A stretch of DNA of 64,000 bases from Neisseria subflava (GTDB lineage: Bacteria > Pseudomonadota > Gammaproteobacteria > Burkholderiales > Neisseriaceae). The position numbers and the translations under genes were made by a program. Position 1 is the stretch's first letter. Every line of letters starts with the position of its first letter. Under the pieces are notes generated by a model. That model saw nothing but the letters and a program-made list of their open reading frames with translations. It had not been told where the DNA came from and ran no database searches. Location: contig NZ_CP073115.1 in the NCBI RefSeq assembly GCF_024205705.1, positions 1,984,001 through 2,048,000 of the forward strand. The letters are read 5' to 3'. Shown here in pieces: positions 43,638 through 51,487 of this stretch.

Positions 43638-44294
43638 ATGAAAATCGCAGTTATCGGTGCAACTGGTTATGTCGGCAACGCAGTCGTTCAAGAATTGGCA
43701 GGCCGCGGTCATGAAGTGACCGTTTTCGCCCGCAACACAGACAAAGTGTTCCAAGCGCAAAATGTTGCCGCAGTCTCCGCAGATGTCAACGCAGCAGATT
43801 TTGCCGACAAACTGGCCGGTTTTGATGCCGTAGTCAGCGCGTTCAACCCGGGCTGGACCAATCCCAACATCGGCGCGGATTTCACACGCGGCGCAAACAG
43901 CATCGTCGAAGCGGCAAAAGCAGCGCAAGTGCCTTATTTATTGGTCATTGGCGGCGCAGGCAGCCTGTATGTGGCACCCGGTTTGCAAGTTATCGATACG
44001 CCCGACTTCCCGAAAGAAATTTTCGACGGCGCCAATGGCGCACGCCATCTCTTGGCAGAACTCCTGCCGCGCCACGACGTGAACTGGTCTTTCGTTTCCC
44101 CTCCGGCACGGCTAGGCGCAGACGGCGGTTTCAGCGAAGACAAAACCAGCAAATACCGCTTGGGCAAAGACGATTTGCTGATGGACGGTGAAATTCCGGC
44201 AGGCATCAGCGTGGCCGATTTGGCAGTCGCCATCGCCGACGATGTGGAAAACAAAGCGCATTTGTTTGAACGCTTTACCGTCGCCGCCGTTTAA
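43638..44294 (+). CDS. NAD(P)-binding oxidoreductase (YwnB/BVR-B-like)
   Basis: A 218-residue Rossmann protein. GATGYVGNAVVQELAGRGH gives the GxxGxxG site, with ADVNAADF and LLVIGGAGSLYV further on. It resembles YwnB/biliverdin-reductase-B-type NAD(P)H-binding proteins of unclear substrate. CAAGGAG precedes the ATG. Expression is probably controlled by the divergent LysR protein. Confidence 0.82.
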   Translation: MKIAVIGATGYVGNAVVQELAGRGHEVTVFARNTDKVFQAQNVAAVSADVNAADFADKLAGFDAVVSAFNPGWTNPNIGADFTRGANSIVEAAKAAQVPYLLVIGGAGSLYVAPGLQVIDTPDFPKEIFDGANGARHLLAELLPRHDVNWSFVSPPARLGADGGFSEDKTSKYRLGKDDLLMDGEIPAGISVADLAVAIADDVENKAHLFERFTVAAV

Positions 44295-44308
44295 TCATCT
44301 TAATTTAA

Positions 44309-44341
44309 AGGCCGTCTGAAACCCAAAGTTTCAGACGGCCT
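44309..44341. terminator. Inverted DUS pair after the oxidoreductase gene
   Basis: Copies at 44309-44320 and 44330-44341 with a 9-base loop, then TTTT. Confidence 0.75.
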
Positions 44342-44436
44342 TTTCATATTCGGATCGATAGAAATAAATATTTAATTACAATTTTGCTATAGCAAACATA
44401 ACTAACTTCCGATATTTCAAGGCTTCCAACCTCGTC

Positions 44437-44456
44437 AGTCCCACCTGCGCGGAAAT
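44437..44456. repeat. Degenerate dRS3-like 20-bp repeat
   Basis: Read on the minus strand the site is ATTTCCGCGCAGGTGGGACT. It differs at 3 positions from a common dRS3 form, ATTCCCGCGCAGGCGGGAAT, the Neisseria repeat that flanks NIME arrays. Only one copy is seen. Confidence 0.45.
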
Positions 44457-44531
44457 GACGGCAATAGGTATTGCGTATCGAAAATAAAGTAATTGGGCTA
44501 TATAAAACAAAAACCACCGTTTCCACCCACC

Positions 44532-44987
44532 TCAAACGGCAGGCGGTTTTAATTCAATTTGATTTTTCGAGCCCCCACCAATTTCGTTATCTATAAAATC
44601 ATTGAATTGTTGACGGAACTCCATTGGTCGGGCGATATAAGGAATCGGAGCATGACTACCGCCCGTCCCTCTGACCACTACGGAGCCATAATTGAAAATC
44701 CTACCCCAAAAACCTTGATTTACCGAAATACTTTCGATACGGTTGATATTTATCTCAATTGTTTGCCGGCGGATAAAGCCAAACTTAGCGATAACCCTTT
44801 TGTTAGTTAAAGCAAGCTCGGTTGTCATTACATTCAATACCGCGAACACTATAAATACGATACCGATTACCCACATCAACAGCAGGATACCGAAAAAAAT
44901 CCTCCAGAATTGGGAAAACCACGATACTTGCGCTTTATAAACAATACGTTCACCTCGCCCTAAAGAGCTTTCAATATAACTTGCCAT
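44532..44987 (-). CDS. PH-domain (bPH2/YdbS-like) membrane protein
   Basis: A 151-residue protein with two predicted spans (about 27-50) and a bacterial PH domain: LALTNKRVIAKFGFIRRQTIEININRIESI then GSVVVRGTGGS. Such DUF304/bPH2 proteins are membrane-linked and of unknown role, some with stress or phage-defence links. The gene is AT-rich compared with its neighbours and divergent from the XRE gene. Confidence 0.75.
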   Translation of the reverse strand: MASYIESSLGRGERIVYKAQVSWFSQFWRIFFGILLLMWVIGIVFIVFAVLNVMTTELALTNKRVIAKFGFIRRQTIEININRIESISVNQGFWGRIFNYGSVVVRGTGGSHAPIPYIARPMEFRQQFNDFIDNEIGGGSKNQIELKPPAV

Positions 44988-45068
44988 TTAACGTTCTCCA
45001 CATTTAGATATTTTCCAAAAATACGGATTATAATCCGTGGATAAATAAGCGTCAAAATTGGATATTTT

Positions 45069-45090
45069 GAGATTTGTGAAGACAAATCTC
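45069..45090. promoter_or_regulatory. Perfect inverted repeat abutting the XRE start
   Basis: GAGATTTGT and ACAAATCTC (9 bp each) flank GAAG and end one base before the ATG at 45091. It could be an XRE operator or an RNA hairpin that hides the ribosome site. Confidence 0.55.
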
Positions 45091-45321
45091 ATGAGTAAAA
45101 TCAGTGTTTTGATAGGTATAAAAATCCGAGAAATCCGCAAACAGTCTAATATCAACCAAGAAAGCTTAGCCTTACTTGCCGATATAGACAGAAGCTATAT
45201 GGGTAGAATAGAAAGGGGGGAGGTCAACATAACGGTTGATAAACTATATCAACTGTCTTCTGCTTTAAACTGCTCCGTACACGACTTACTACCGGATGAT
45301 TTGGAAATTAAAAATACTTGA
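45091..45321 (+). CDS. XRE/Cro-family regulator (C-protein-like)
   Basis: A 76-residue HTH protein: IKIREIRKQSNINQESLALLADIDRSYMGRIERGEVNITVDKLYQL. Size and IERG-N-DKL order are like the controller (C) proteins of restriction-modification systems, but no such system is nearby. No Shine-Dalgarno is visible before 45091; in-frame GTG 45076 and TTG 45058 are alternatives. The gene is AT-rich, as is the divergent PH-domain gene, and both lie between DUS pairs. Confidence 0.72.
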   Translation: MSKISVLIGIKIREIRKQSNINQESLALLADIDRSYMGRIERGEVNITVDKLYQLSSALNCSVHDLLPDDLEIKNT

Positions 45322-45361
45322 ACCGTTCAAGTAGTACGCCCACATTGCCAATCTGCTAAAA

Positions 45362-45402
45362 AGGTCGTCTGAAACCCCAAAACCCAAAGTTTCAGACGGC
45401 CT
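45362..45402. terminator. Mixed-dialect inverted DUS pair
   Basis: AGGTCGTCTGAA (45362-45373, the AG-mucDUS type) pairs with the AG-DUS complement at 45391-45402, with one G-T/C mismatch. It ends the XRE transcript before mnmE. Confidence 0.65.
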
Positions 45403-45446
45403 TTTGCTATAATACGCCCATTAAATTTATCTATACGCGAGTTCTC

Positions 45447-46811
45447 ATGTCCGCAACCCAACCCACCATCGCCGCCATCGCCACCGCCCCCGGACGCGGC
45501 GGCGTCGGCGTTATCCGTCTTTCCGGCAAAAACCTGCTGCCTTTGGCACAAACCCTCAGCGGCGGCAAAATGCCCAAACCGCGCACTGCGCTTTACACCG
45601 ACTTTCTCGGCGGCGACGGGCAGCCGATAGACAATGGTATCCTGCTCTACTTCGCCGCCCCTGCCAGCTTTACCGGCGAAGACGTGATTGAATTGCAGGG
45701 ACACGGCGGCCCAGTCGTGATGGACATGCTGCTCTCGCGCTGCCTCGAACTGGGTGCGCGCATGGCGGAACCGGGCGAATTTACCAAACGCGCCTTCCTC
45801 AACAACAAACTCGACCTTGCCCAAGCCGAAAGCGTCGCCGACCTCATTGATGCCTCCAGCAAGTCCGCCGCGCGCATGGCGTTGCGTTCGCTCAAAGGCG
45901 CGTTTTCCCAACACATACACGAGCTGGTGGACGATCTCATCACCCTGCGGATGCTGGTTGAAGCCACGTTAGACTTCCCCGAAGAAGACATCGACTTTCT
46001 CGAAGCCGCCGACGCGCGCGGCAAGCTCCAAGCCCTGCAAGGCCGTCTGAAAACCGTGCTCGCCAGTGCGGAACAAGGCGCGATTTTGCGCGAAGGCATG
46101 AACGTCGTCCTCGTCGGCGCGCCCAACGTCGGCAAATCCAGCCTGCTCAACGCCTTGGCGGGCGACGACATCGCCATCGTAACCGACATCGCCGGCACCA
46201 CCCGTGACACTGTGCGCGAACAAATCACCCTCGACGGCGTGCCCGTCCACATCATCGACACCGCCGGTCTGCGCGAAACCGACGACGTGGTCGAACAAAT
46301 CGGCATCGAGCGCAGCCGCAAAGCCGTCTCCGAAGCCGATGTCGCCCTGATTCTGATTGACCCGCGCGAAGGCGTGAATGCCAAAACCCAAGCGATTTTG
46401 AACAGCCTGCCCGAAGGTTTGAAAAAAATCGAAATCCACAACAAAGCCGACCTGACCGGCGAACCTGTCGCCGTCCGTTCAGACGGCCTCGCGCAAACCG
46501 GCGCGGACACCGTCATCAGCCTGTCCGCCAAAACCGGTGCGGGTCTCGACTTGCTCAAACACGCGCTGTTGCAGGAAGTCGGCTGGCAGGGCGAAAGCGA
46601 AAGCCTGTTCCTCGCCCGCAACCGCCACCTCAACGCCCTGCACGAAGCCGAAACCGAGCTGGAAAACGCCGCCCTCTGCGACAACAACCAAATCGAGCTT
46701 TTCGCCGAACACCTGCGCCTCGCCCAAAACGCGTGCAGCGAAATCACAGGCGAATTTACCGCCGACGATTTGCTGGGCGTGATTTTCTCGCGCTTCTGTA
46801 TCGGCAAATAA
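45447..46811 (+). CDS. mnmE: tRNA modification GTPase MnmE
   Basis: A 454-residue protein with an N-terminal tetrahydrofolate-binding domain (PGRGGVGVIRLSG; GEFTKRAFLNNKLDLAQAE). The G domain has GAPNVGKSSLLNAL, DIAGTTRD, DTAGLRE and NKADL, and the protein ends in FCIGK, with the family Cys. With MnmG it modifies the wobble uridine of several tRNAs. It is full length. Confidence 0.96.
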   Translation: MSATQPTIAAIATAPGRGGVGVIRLSGKNLLPLAQTLSGGKMPKPRTALYTDFLGGDGQPIDNGILLYFAAPASFTGEDVIELQGHGGPVVMDMLLSRCLELGARMAEPGEFTKRAFLNNKLDLAQAESVADLIDASSKSAARMALRSLKGAFSQHIHELVDDLITLRMLVEATLDFPEEDIDFLEAADARGKLQALQGRLKTVLASAEQGAILREGMNVVLVGAPNVGKSSLLNALAGDDIAIVTDIAGTTRDTVREQITLDGVPVHIIDTAGLRETDDVVEQIGIERSRKAVSEADVALILIDPREGVNAKTQAILNSLPEGLKKIEIHNKADLTGEPVAVRSDGLAQTGADTVISLSAKTGAGLDLLKHALLQEVGWQGESESLFLARNRHLNALHEAETELENAALCDNNQIELFAEHLRLAQNACSEITGEFTADDLLGVIFSRFCIGK

Positions 46812-46833
46812 AACGGTTTGCCATCAAATACAA

Positions 46834-46859
46834 AGGCCGTCTGAATGTTCAGACGGCCT
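46834..46859. terminator. Inverted DUS pair between mnmE and the peptide genes
   Basis: Copies at 46834-46845 and 46848-46859 leave a 2-base loop. T-runs on both strands end mnmE and the leftward peptide operon. Confidence 0.75.
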
Positions 46860-46895
46860 TTTTTATCACCAAAACAAGCTTAATTTCACTTGCGT

Positions 46896-47003
46896 TTATT
46901 TATTGGCAGCTTCTGCCATATTTTTTGCGATTTTGGTTGCGCCAACTGTCAAACCGGACATGCCGATCAAAGAAGCCGCAGCCAATTTGATTAATGTTTT
47001 CAT
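46896..47003 (-). CDS. Small secreted-peptide gene, copy 1
   Basis: A 35-codon gene. A Lys-containing N-terminus (MKTLIK), a hydrophobic Ala/Leu/Gly core and a signal-peptidase I site (VGA) after residue 22 precede a 13-residue peptide, TKIAKNMAEAANK. AAGAG sits upstream of the ATG. It is the last of three tandem homologues on this strand. The signal portion is almost identical to copy 2. Function is unknown. A single membrane helix, as in type I toxins, is an alternative reading. Confidence 0.72.
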   Translation of the reverse strand: MKTLIKLAAASLIGMSGLTVGATKIAKNMAEAANK

Positions 47004-47045
47004 TTTAACTCTTTTCTGTGTATTTAAGGGTGTGTTGTGTATTTT

Positions 47046-47150
47046 TTATTTGTCGGCATCAGCCATATTGTGGGCGATATTGGTTGCGCCGACGGTCAGG
47101 CCGGACATACCGATTAAAGAGGCTGCTGCCAGTTTAATTAAAGTTTTCAT
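47046..47150 (-). CDS. Small secreted-peptide gene, copy 2
   Basis: A 34-codon gene. Its first 23 residues are identical to those of copy 1 at the protein level, although many codons differ, which shows selection on the peptide rather than recent DNA duplication. Cleavage after VGA would release the 12-residue peptide TNIAHNMADADK. The gap to copy 1 is 42 bases, so the three genes could form one transcript. Confidence 0.75.
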   Translation of the reverse strand: MKTLIKLAAASLIGMSGLTVGATNIAHNMADADK

Positions 47151-47237
47151 TGTTTGTCTCACTTTCTTGTCTGTCGGCCGAAAAACGGCCTAAGTTGCGT
47201 TTTCTGAAGTATTGTAATCAATTCGTTTATAATTGAA

Positions 47238-47345
47238 TTATTTGTGTACTACCGTTTCAATATTGTAGGCGACGCCGAGTGCGGAGGCCGGTATCCCCGA
47301 CATACCGATTAAAGAAGCGACGGCAAGCGTTATTAAATGTGCCAT
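47238..47345 (-). CDS. Small secreted-peptide gene, copy 3
   Basis: A 35-codon gene with a more divergent member. MAHLITLAVASLIGMSG keeps the core of the signal part, and ASA marks a signal-peptidase site after residue 22, giving LGVAYNIETVVHK. The [IV]-A-x-N-[MI] motif is shared with copies 1 and 2. AAAAGGA precedes the ATG. It is the first gene of the tandem set; the gap to copy 2 is 87 bases. Confidence 0.65.
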   Translation of the reverse strand: MAHLITLAVASLIGMSGIPASALGVAYNIETVVHK

Positions 47346-47361
47346 TTTAAGTAGTCCTTTT

Positions 47362-47436
47362 TCATAGATACAAAATGTTATTTAACAACATACACATTTT
47401 TTCGCCGGCATCTGCGCCGCCGACAGGACGAATCAT
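47362..47436 (-). CDS. Possible 24-codon leader ORF
   Basis: An ORF starting MIRPVGGADAGEKM ends 16 bases before the start of peptide copy 3. Its front part is GC-rich in AT-rich surroundings. No RBS is seen. It could be a leader peptide or chance. Confidence 0.25.
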   Translation of the reverse strand: MIRPVGGADAGEKMCMLLNNILYL

Positions 47437-47838
47437 ACCGTGTTAATCGTTAATTAATACGACTTTTTCGTAAAGATAAAATGATAAAAATGTACATAAT
47501 GAAGATTTTAGTTAATTTATATTTTGTTTTGAAAATGACACCGATGTCTTTTTCAATGACACCGATGTCTTAATTACATATACACTACAAACGTATCTTT
47601 CTGCGCCCATAAAATCCCTCCTTTTTTGTTGCAAAATTGCACTCTAAATTAAATATATTTTTAAATTCAAAATGTTACAAAATTATATTTTTTGCAAACC
47701 AAATATTCATTTAGTCAAAACCAATACCTTTGATAGCTTCTTTTAAAGAAAACACACGTTTCTAGCGCATATCCGACCATAAAATGCGCTGCAAATATAT
47801 GATATAGTGAAACATTCTGCATATTGACTATTTCCAGC
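47437..47838. other. AT-rich divergent region upstream of the peptide genes and rmuC
   Basis: About 400 bases without a gene. The only clear structure is the doubled GACACCGATGTC site at 47534-47571; the rest is A/T-rich and may hold promoters for both sides. Confidence 0.55.
47534..47571. promoter_or_regulatory. Doubled 17-bp operator-like repeat
   Basis: AATGACACCGATGTCTT occurs at 47534-47550 and 47555-47571, with a 21-bp period (two helix turns). Each copy has the dyad GACA-N4-TGTC. It is placed to control the leftward peptide genes, rmuC, or both. Confidence 0.6.
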
Positions 47839-49641
47839 ATGAACAACACCCTAATCCTGACCGGTGCGGCCGCATTTTTTATCGGCGCGCTGTTTGCTTG
47901 GCTGATAACACGCTACCAAACCCAAAGCCGACACTTTATTGTTTTACAAGAATTGGCCGAAAGCCGCCGCCTGCATGAGTTTGCCGAACAGGTGCAGGCT
48001 CAAACTGCGGCGGACTTGGCGCAAAGCCGCCATACCGTGCAGGAATTGCAAGACGAATTGCAGGAGACAGGCAACCGCTTTGCCGCAGCCGAAAAACAGA
48101 TTGCCTATCTGCAAGATTGCGAGGCCGAAGCCGAAGCTTTAAAACACGAATGTGCAAAATGGCAGCAAAGCGCGCAAAACCTGCAAATCAACAACGAACG
48201 CCTCAACACGCAACTGATTCAAGAACAGGCATTGAGTGCGGATAAAAATACGCTTTTACAACAGCAGGAAACGGAAAAAGGCCGTCTGAAACAAGACTAC
48301 GACACGCTGTTGGAGCAAAACCATGCGCTGCAAGTCCAAAACGAACGCCTCTCCACACAACTGGCGCAAGAAAAAGCCAATATCGACGACAAAAACAGCC
48401 TTTTACAGCAACAGGAAGCTGAAAAAGGCCGTCTGAAACAAGAATACGCCGCCCTTTTGGAGCAAAACCACGCGCTTCAAGTCCAAAACGAGCGCCTCAA
48501 CACCCAATCGGAAAAAGACCGTCAGGCTGCCGAAGAAAAACTAACCCTGCTGGCAGATGCTCGTAAAAACCTGAGCGACCAGTTCCAAAACCTCGCCAAC
48601 ACTATTCTGGAAGAGAAAAGCCGCCGCTTTACCGAACAAAACCACGACCATCTCCAGCAACTACTCAATCCGCTCAACGAACGCATACACGGCTTCAGCG
48701 AGCTGGTTCAGCAGACTTATGAAAAAGAAGCCAAAGAACGCCTGACCATCGAAAACGAGCTCAAACGCCTGCAAACACTCAACACCCAGCTCCACCACGA
48801 TGCCAAAGCGCTGACCACCGCGCTGACCGGCACGCAAAACAAAACCCAAGGCAACTGGGGCGAGATGATTTTGGAAAGCGTATTGGAAAATTCCGGCCTG
48901 CAAAAAGGCCGCGAATACATCGTTCAAGCTTCCAGCGTCCGCCACGAAGCAGACGGCACCCAACGCCGCCTCCAGCCCGACGTCCTCATCAATCTGCCCG
49001 ACAACAAACAAATCGTCATCGACTCCAAAGTATCGCTGACCGCCTACGTCCGCTATACGCAAAGCACCGGCGCAGAAGCAGAGCGCGAGCTTGCCAACCA
49101 CGTCGCCAGCATCCGCGCCCACATCAAAAGCTTGGCAGCGAAGGATTACACCGACCTTGAGGGTGTCAAAACGTTGGACTTCGTCTTTATGTTCGTCCCT
49201 GTCGAACCGGCCTACCTCCTCGCCCTGCAACACGATCCGAACCTCTTCCAAGAGTGTTTCGACAAACGCATCATGCTGACCGGCCCCAGCACCCTGCTCG
49301 CCACCCTGCGCACCGTTGCCAACATCTGGCGCAATGAGCAGCAAAACCAAAACGCGCTGGCCATTGCCGAAGCAGGCAGCAAACTCTATGACAAATTTGT
49401 TGGCTTTGTCGAAAGCATGGACGGCATCAATAAAGCGCTTGGTCAGGCTCAATCCCAGTTTCAGACTGCCTACAGCCGCTTGGTTTCCGGTAGGGGCAAC
49501 CTCATCAGCAGCACCGAAAAACTGCGCAAATTGGGCATCAAAGCCGGCAAACAACTGCAACGGGATTTAGTAGAAAAGGCCGTGTCGGAAACCGAAGACC
49601 ATGCCGCTTTACCCACCACACAAAATCAAGAAAATAACTGA
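47839..49641 (+). CDS. rmuC: DNA recombination protein RmuC
   Basis: A 600-residue protein. It has an N-terminal membrane helix (residues 4-24), a long coiled coil (about 30-260) and a C-terminal RmuC nuclease-like domain with NWGEMILESVLENSGL, DVLINLPDNKQIVIDSKVSL and LDFVFMFVPVEPAY. It limits DNA inversion and rearrangement. Residues 120-168 and 169-217 are a tandem 49-residue duplication, each carrying an in-frame DUS that codes for GRLK. The start at 47839 is preferred to 47824. Confidence 0.92.
   Translation: MNNTLILTGAAAFFIGALFAWLITRYQTQSRHFIVLQELAESRRLHEFAEQVQAQTAADLAQSRHTVQELQDELQETGNRFAAAEKQIAYLQDCEAEAEALKHECAKWQQSAQNLQINNERLNTQLIQEQALSADKNTLLQQQETEKGRLKQDYDTLLEQNHALQVQNERLSTQLAQEKANIDDKNSLLQQQEAEKGRLKQEYAALLEQNHALQVQNERLNTQSEKDRQAAEEKLTLLADARKNLSDQFQNLANTILEEKSRRFTEQNHDHLQQLLNPLNERIHGFSELVQQTYEKEAKERLTIENELKRLQTLNTQLHHDAKALTTALTGTQNKTQGNWGEMILESVLENSGLQKGREYIVQASSVRHEADGTQRRLQPDVLINLPDNKQIVIDSKVSLTAYVRYTQSTGAEAERELANHVASIRAHIKSLAAKDYTDLEGVKTLDFVFMFVPVEPAYLLALQHDPNLFQECFDKRIMLTGPSTLLATLRTVANIWRNEQQNQNALAIAEAGSKLYDKFVGFVESMDGINKALGQAQSQFQTAYSRLVSGRGNLISSTEKLRKLGIKAGKQLQRDLVEKAVSETEDHAALPTTQNQENN
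48196..48489 (+). repeat. Tandem 147-bp duplication inside rmuC
   Basis: Units 48196-48342 and 48343-48489 are in frame and closely alike. A DUS lies at 48279-48290 and at 48426-48437, exactly 147 bases apart. The start of a third unit (ERLNTQ) follows. Confidence 0.85.
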
Positions 49642-49678
49642 CCAACTCCAAAACATTGTAAAAAAGGGAATTTAACCA

Positions 49679-50473
49679 ATGAGCAACATCACCATCGTCC
49701 TTGCTGCCGATACCGGCTACGCCGAACAAGTCCATACCCTGATGAAGTCCATCTGTACGCACAATACAGGTGTCAATTTCTACCTTATGCACAACACCTT
49801 CAGGAAGGAATGGATCAACTATACCAACCAAAAACTCGCCGCCAGCGGCAGCCGTCTGAATGATGTCAAAATTGAAATGGACTTCAGCCAATATCGCCGC
49901 CTGTCCCATATTTCGGATGCCGCATTTTTCCGCCTGATGATGCAGCACCTGCCCGTCGACCGCGCCCTTTACCTCGACAGCGATATGGTGGTTACCCAGT
50001 CCCTGCACGATTTGTTCAACCTCGATATGCGCGGCTATCCCGTCGCCGCCGTACAAGATTCCTATCTTGCCCGTACCGATTGGAACCATCCGACCGGCCT
50101 GCACACCACACCCTATTTCAATTCCGGCATGCTGCTGGCCGATTTGGGTCAATGGCGCAAACACAATATCGCGGAGCAACTGCTGCAAACCGCCGCCACC
50201 ATTGATAAAGCCATCCCCTTTGGTGACCAATGCTTTCTAAACACCGTATTTCAAGAAAACTGGCTGCAATTGGAAGAGTCTTGGAATTACCAAACCGGCG
50301 CCAGAAGATTTTTCCAAACATACGACCTTGACGAAATGTTCCCTCTGCCGGATACCGCCCCGCCCATCATCCACTACACCACACGCGCCAAACCGTGGCT
50401 GTGCGATTACGGCGAGATTCCTTTTATCGAAGTCTATTGGCAATACTATTGCGCCGACTGGCCGAAAGCGTAA
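49679..50473 (+). CDS. Glycosyltransferase family 8 (LgtC-like)
   Basis: A 264-residue GT-A enzyme. ITIVLAADTGYAEQVHTLMKS starts the fold, ALYLDSDMVV holds the DxD motif and TPYFNSGMLLADLGQWR the acceptor-side motif. GT8 enzymes such as LgtC add alpha-galactose or glucose to lipooligosaccharide. It lies alone, not in an lgt cluster, so the acceptor is uncertain. AAGGG precedes the ATG. Confidence 0.85.
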   Translation: MSNITIVLAADTGYAEQVHTLMKSICTHNTGVNFYLMHNTFRKEWINYTNQKLAASGSRLNDVKIEMDFSQYRRLSHISDAAFFRLMMQHLPVDRALYLDSDMVVTQSLHDLFNLDMRGYPVAAVQDSYLARTDWNHPTGLHTTPYFNSGMLLADLGQWRKHNIAEQLLQTAATIDKAIPFGDQCFLNTVFQENWLQLEESWNYQTGARRFFQTYDLDEMFPLPDTAPPIIHYTTRAKPWLCDYGEIPFIEVYWQYYCADWPKA

Positions 50474-50532
50474 TTTCAGGCAAAGAACCCCTCTCCTTCG
50501 ATTATCTTAAACAACCCGTCATCAAAAACAAA

Positions 50533-50561
50533 AGGCCGTCTGAAATTATTTCAGACGGCCT
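50533..50561. terminator. Inverted DUS pair between GT8 gene and dapD
   Basis: Copies at 50533-50544 and 50550-50561 with a 5-base loop; convergent genes. Confidence 0.75.
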
Positions 50562-50665
50562 TTAAGCCATAAAAAACAGGCAGAACATTCTGCCTGTTTT
50601 GTATTCACACCCGACCGTAAAGCAGGCTTTGCCACCCACCCTCAGTCGGCGTTATCGTTATCCGA

Positions 50666-51487
50666 TTAGATACCGCGCAACAATTCATTCACGCTGGTTT
50701 TCGCACGGGTTTGCGCATCCACGCGTTTGACGATAACCGCACAGTAGAGGCTGTGGCTGCCGTCTTTGGAAGGCATGCTGCCGGATACGACAACCGAACC
50801 AGCCGGTACGCGGCCTTGATAGATTTCGCCGGTCGTACGGTCAAGGATTTTGGTGGATTGACCGATGAATACGCCCATAGAAATCACGCTGCCTTCTTCG
50901 ACAATCACGCCTTCGACGATTTCAGAACGCGCGCCGATGAAGCAGTTGTCTTCAATAATGGTCGGGCTGGCTTGCAGAGGCTCGAGTACGCCGCCGATGC
51001 CGACGCCGCCGCTCAAGTGCACGTTTTTACCGATTTGTGCGCAAGAGCCGACAGTCGCCCAAGTATCAACCATCGCACCTTCGTCAACGTATGCGCCGAT
51101 ATTGACATAAGAAGGCATCAATACGACATTTTTCGCCACAAAGCTGCCGCGGCGGGCAACCGCACCCGGAACTGCGCGGAAACCTGCGCTGCGGAATTCG
51201 TCTTCAGACCAATCGGCAAATTTAGTCGGCACTTTGTCGAAGTATTTGTTTACACCGTCGTTGAGGATTTCATTGTCCTGAATGCGGAAAGACAGCAATA
51301 CGGCTTTTTTCGCCCATTCGTTGACTTTCCATTCGCCCACACCCAAACGCTCGGCAACGCGCAGTTTGCCGGAGTCGAGCTGGTGGATGGTTTCCAAAAC
51401 CGCTTCACGCACTTCGGGGGTAACGGTATTCGGATTGATTTCGGCACGATTTTCAAAAGCCGTTTCAATGATGTTTTGCAAAGACAT
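50666..51487 (-). CDS. dapD: Tetrahydrodipicolinate N-succinyltransferase
   Basis: A 273-residue left-handed beta-helix acyltransferase. Hexapeptide-repeat stretches include GAYVDEGAMVDTWATVGSCA and the DapD-type SGGVGIGGVLEPLQA. It makes N-succinyl-2-amino-6-oxopimelate in the lysine/diaminopimelate path; dapB lies 2 kb away. Full length. Confidence 0.96.
   Translation of the reverse strand: MSLQNIIETAFENRAEINPNTVTPEVREAVLETIHQLDSGKLRVAERLGVGEWKVNEWAKKAVLLSFRIQDNEILNDGVNKYFDKVPTKFADWSEDEFRSAGFRAVPGAVARRGSFVAKNVVLMPSYVNIGAYVDEGAMVDTWATVGSCAQIGKNVHLSGGVGIGGVLEPLQASPTIIEDNCFIGARSEIVEGVIVEEGSVISMGVFIGQSTKILDRTTGEIYQGRVPAGSVVVSGSMPSKDGSHSLYCAVIVKRVDAQTRAKTSVNELLRGI

Noticed and set aside
46903..47193. 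Rightward 96-codon ORF over the peptide genes
   Set aside because: It is the complement of two homologous leftward genes; its repeats only mirror theirs.
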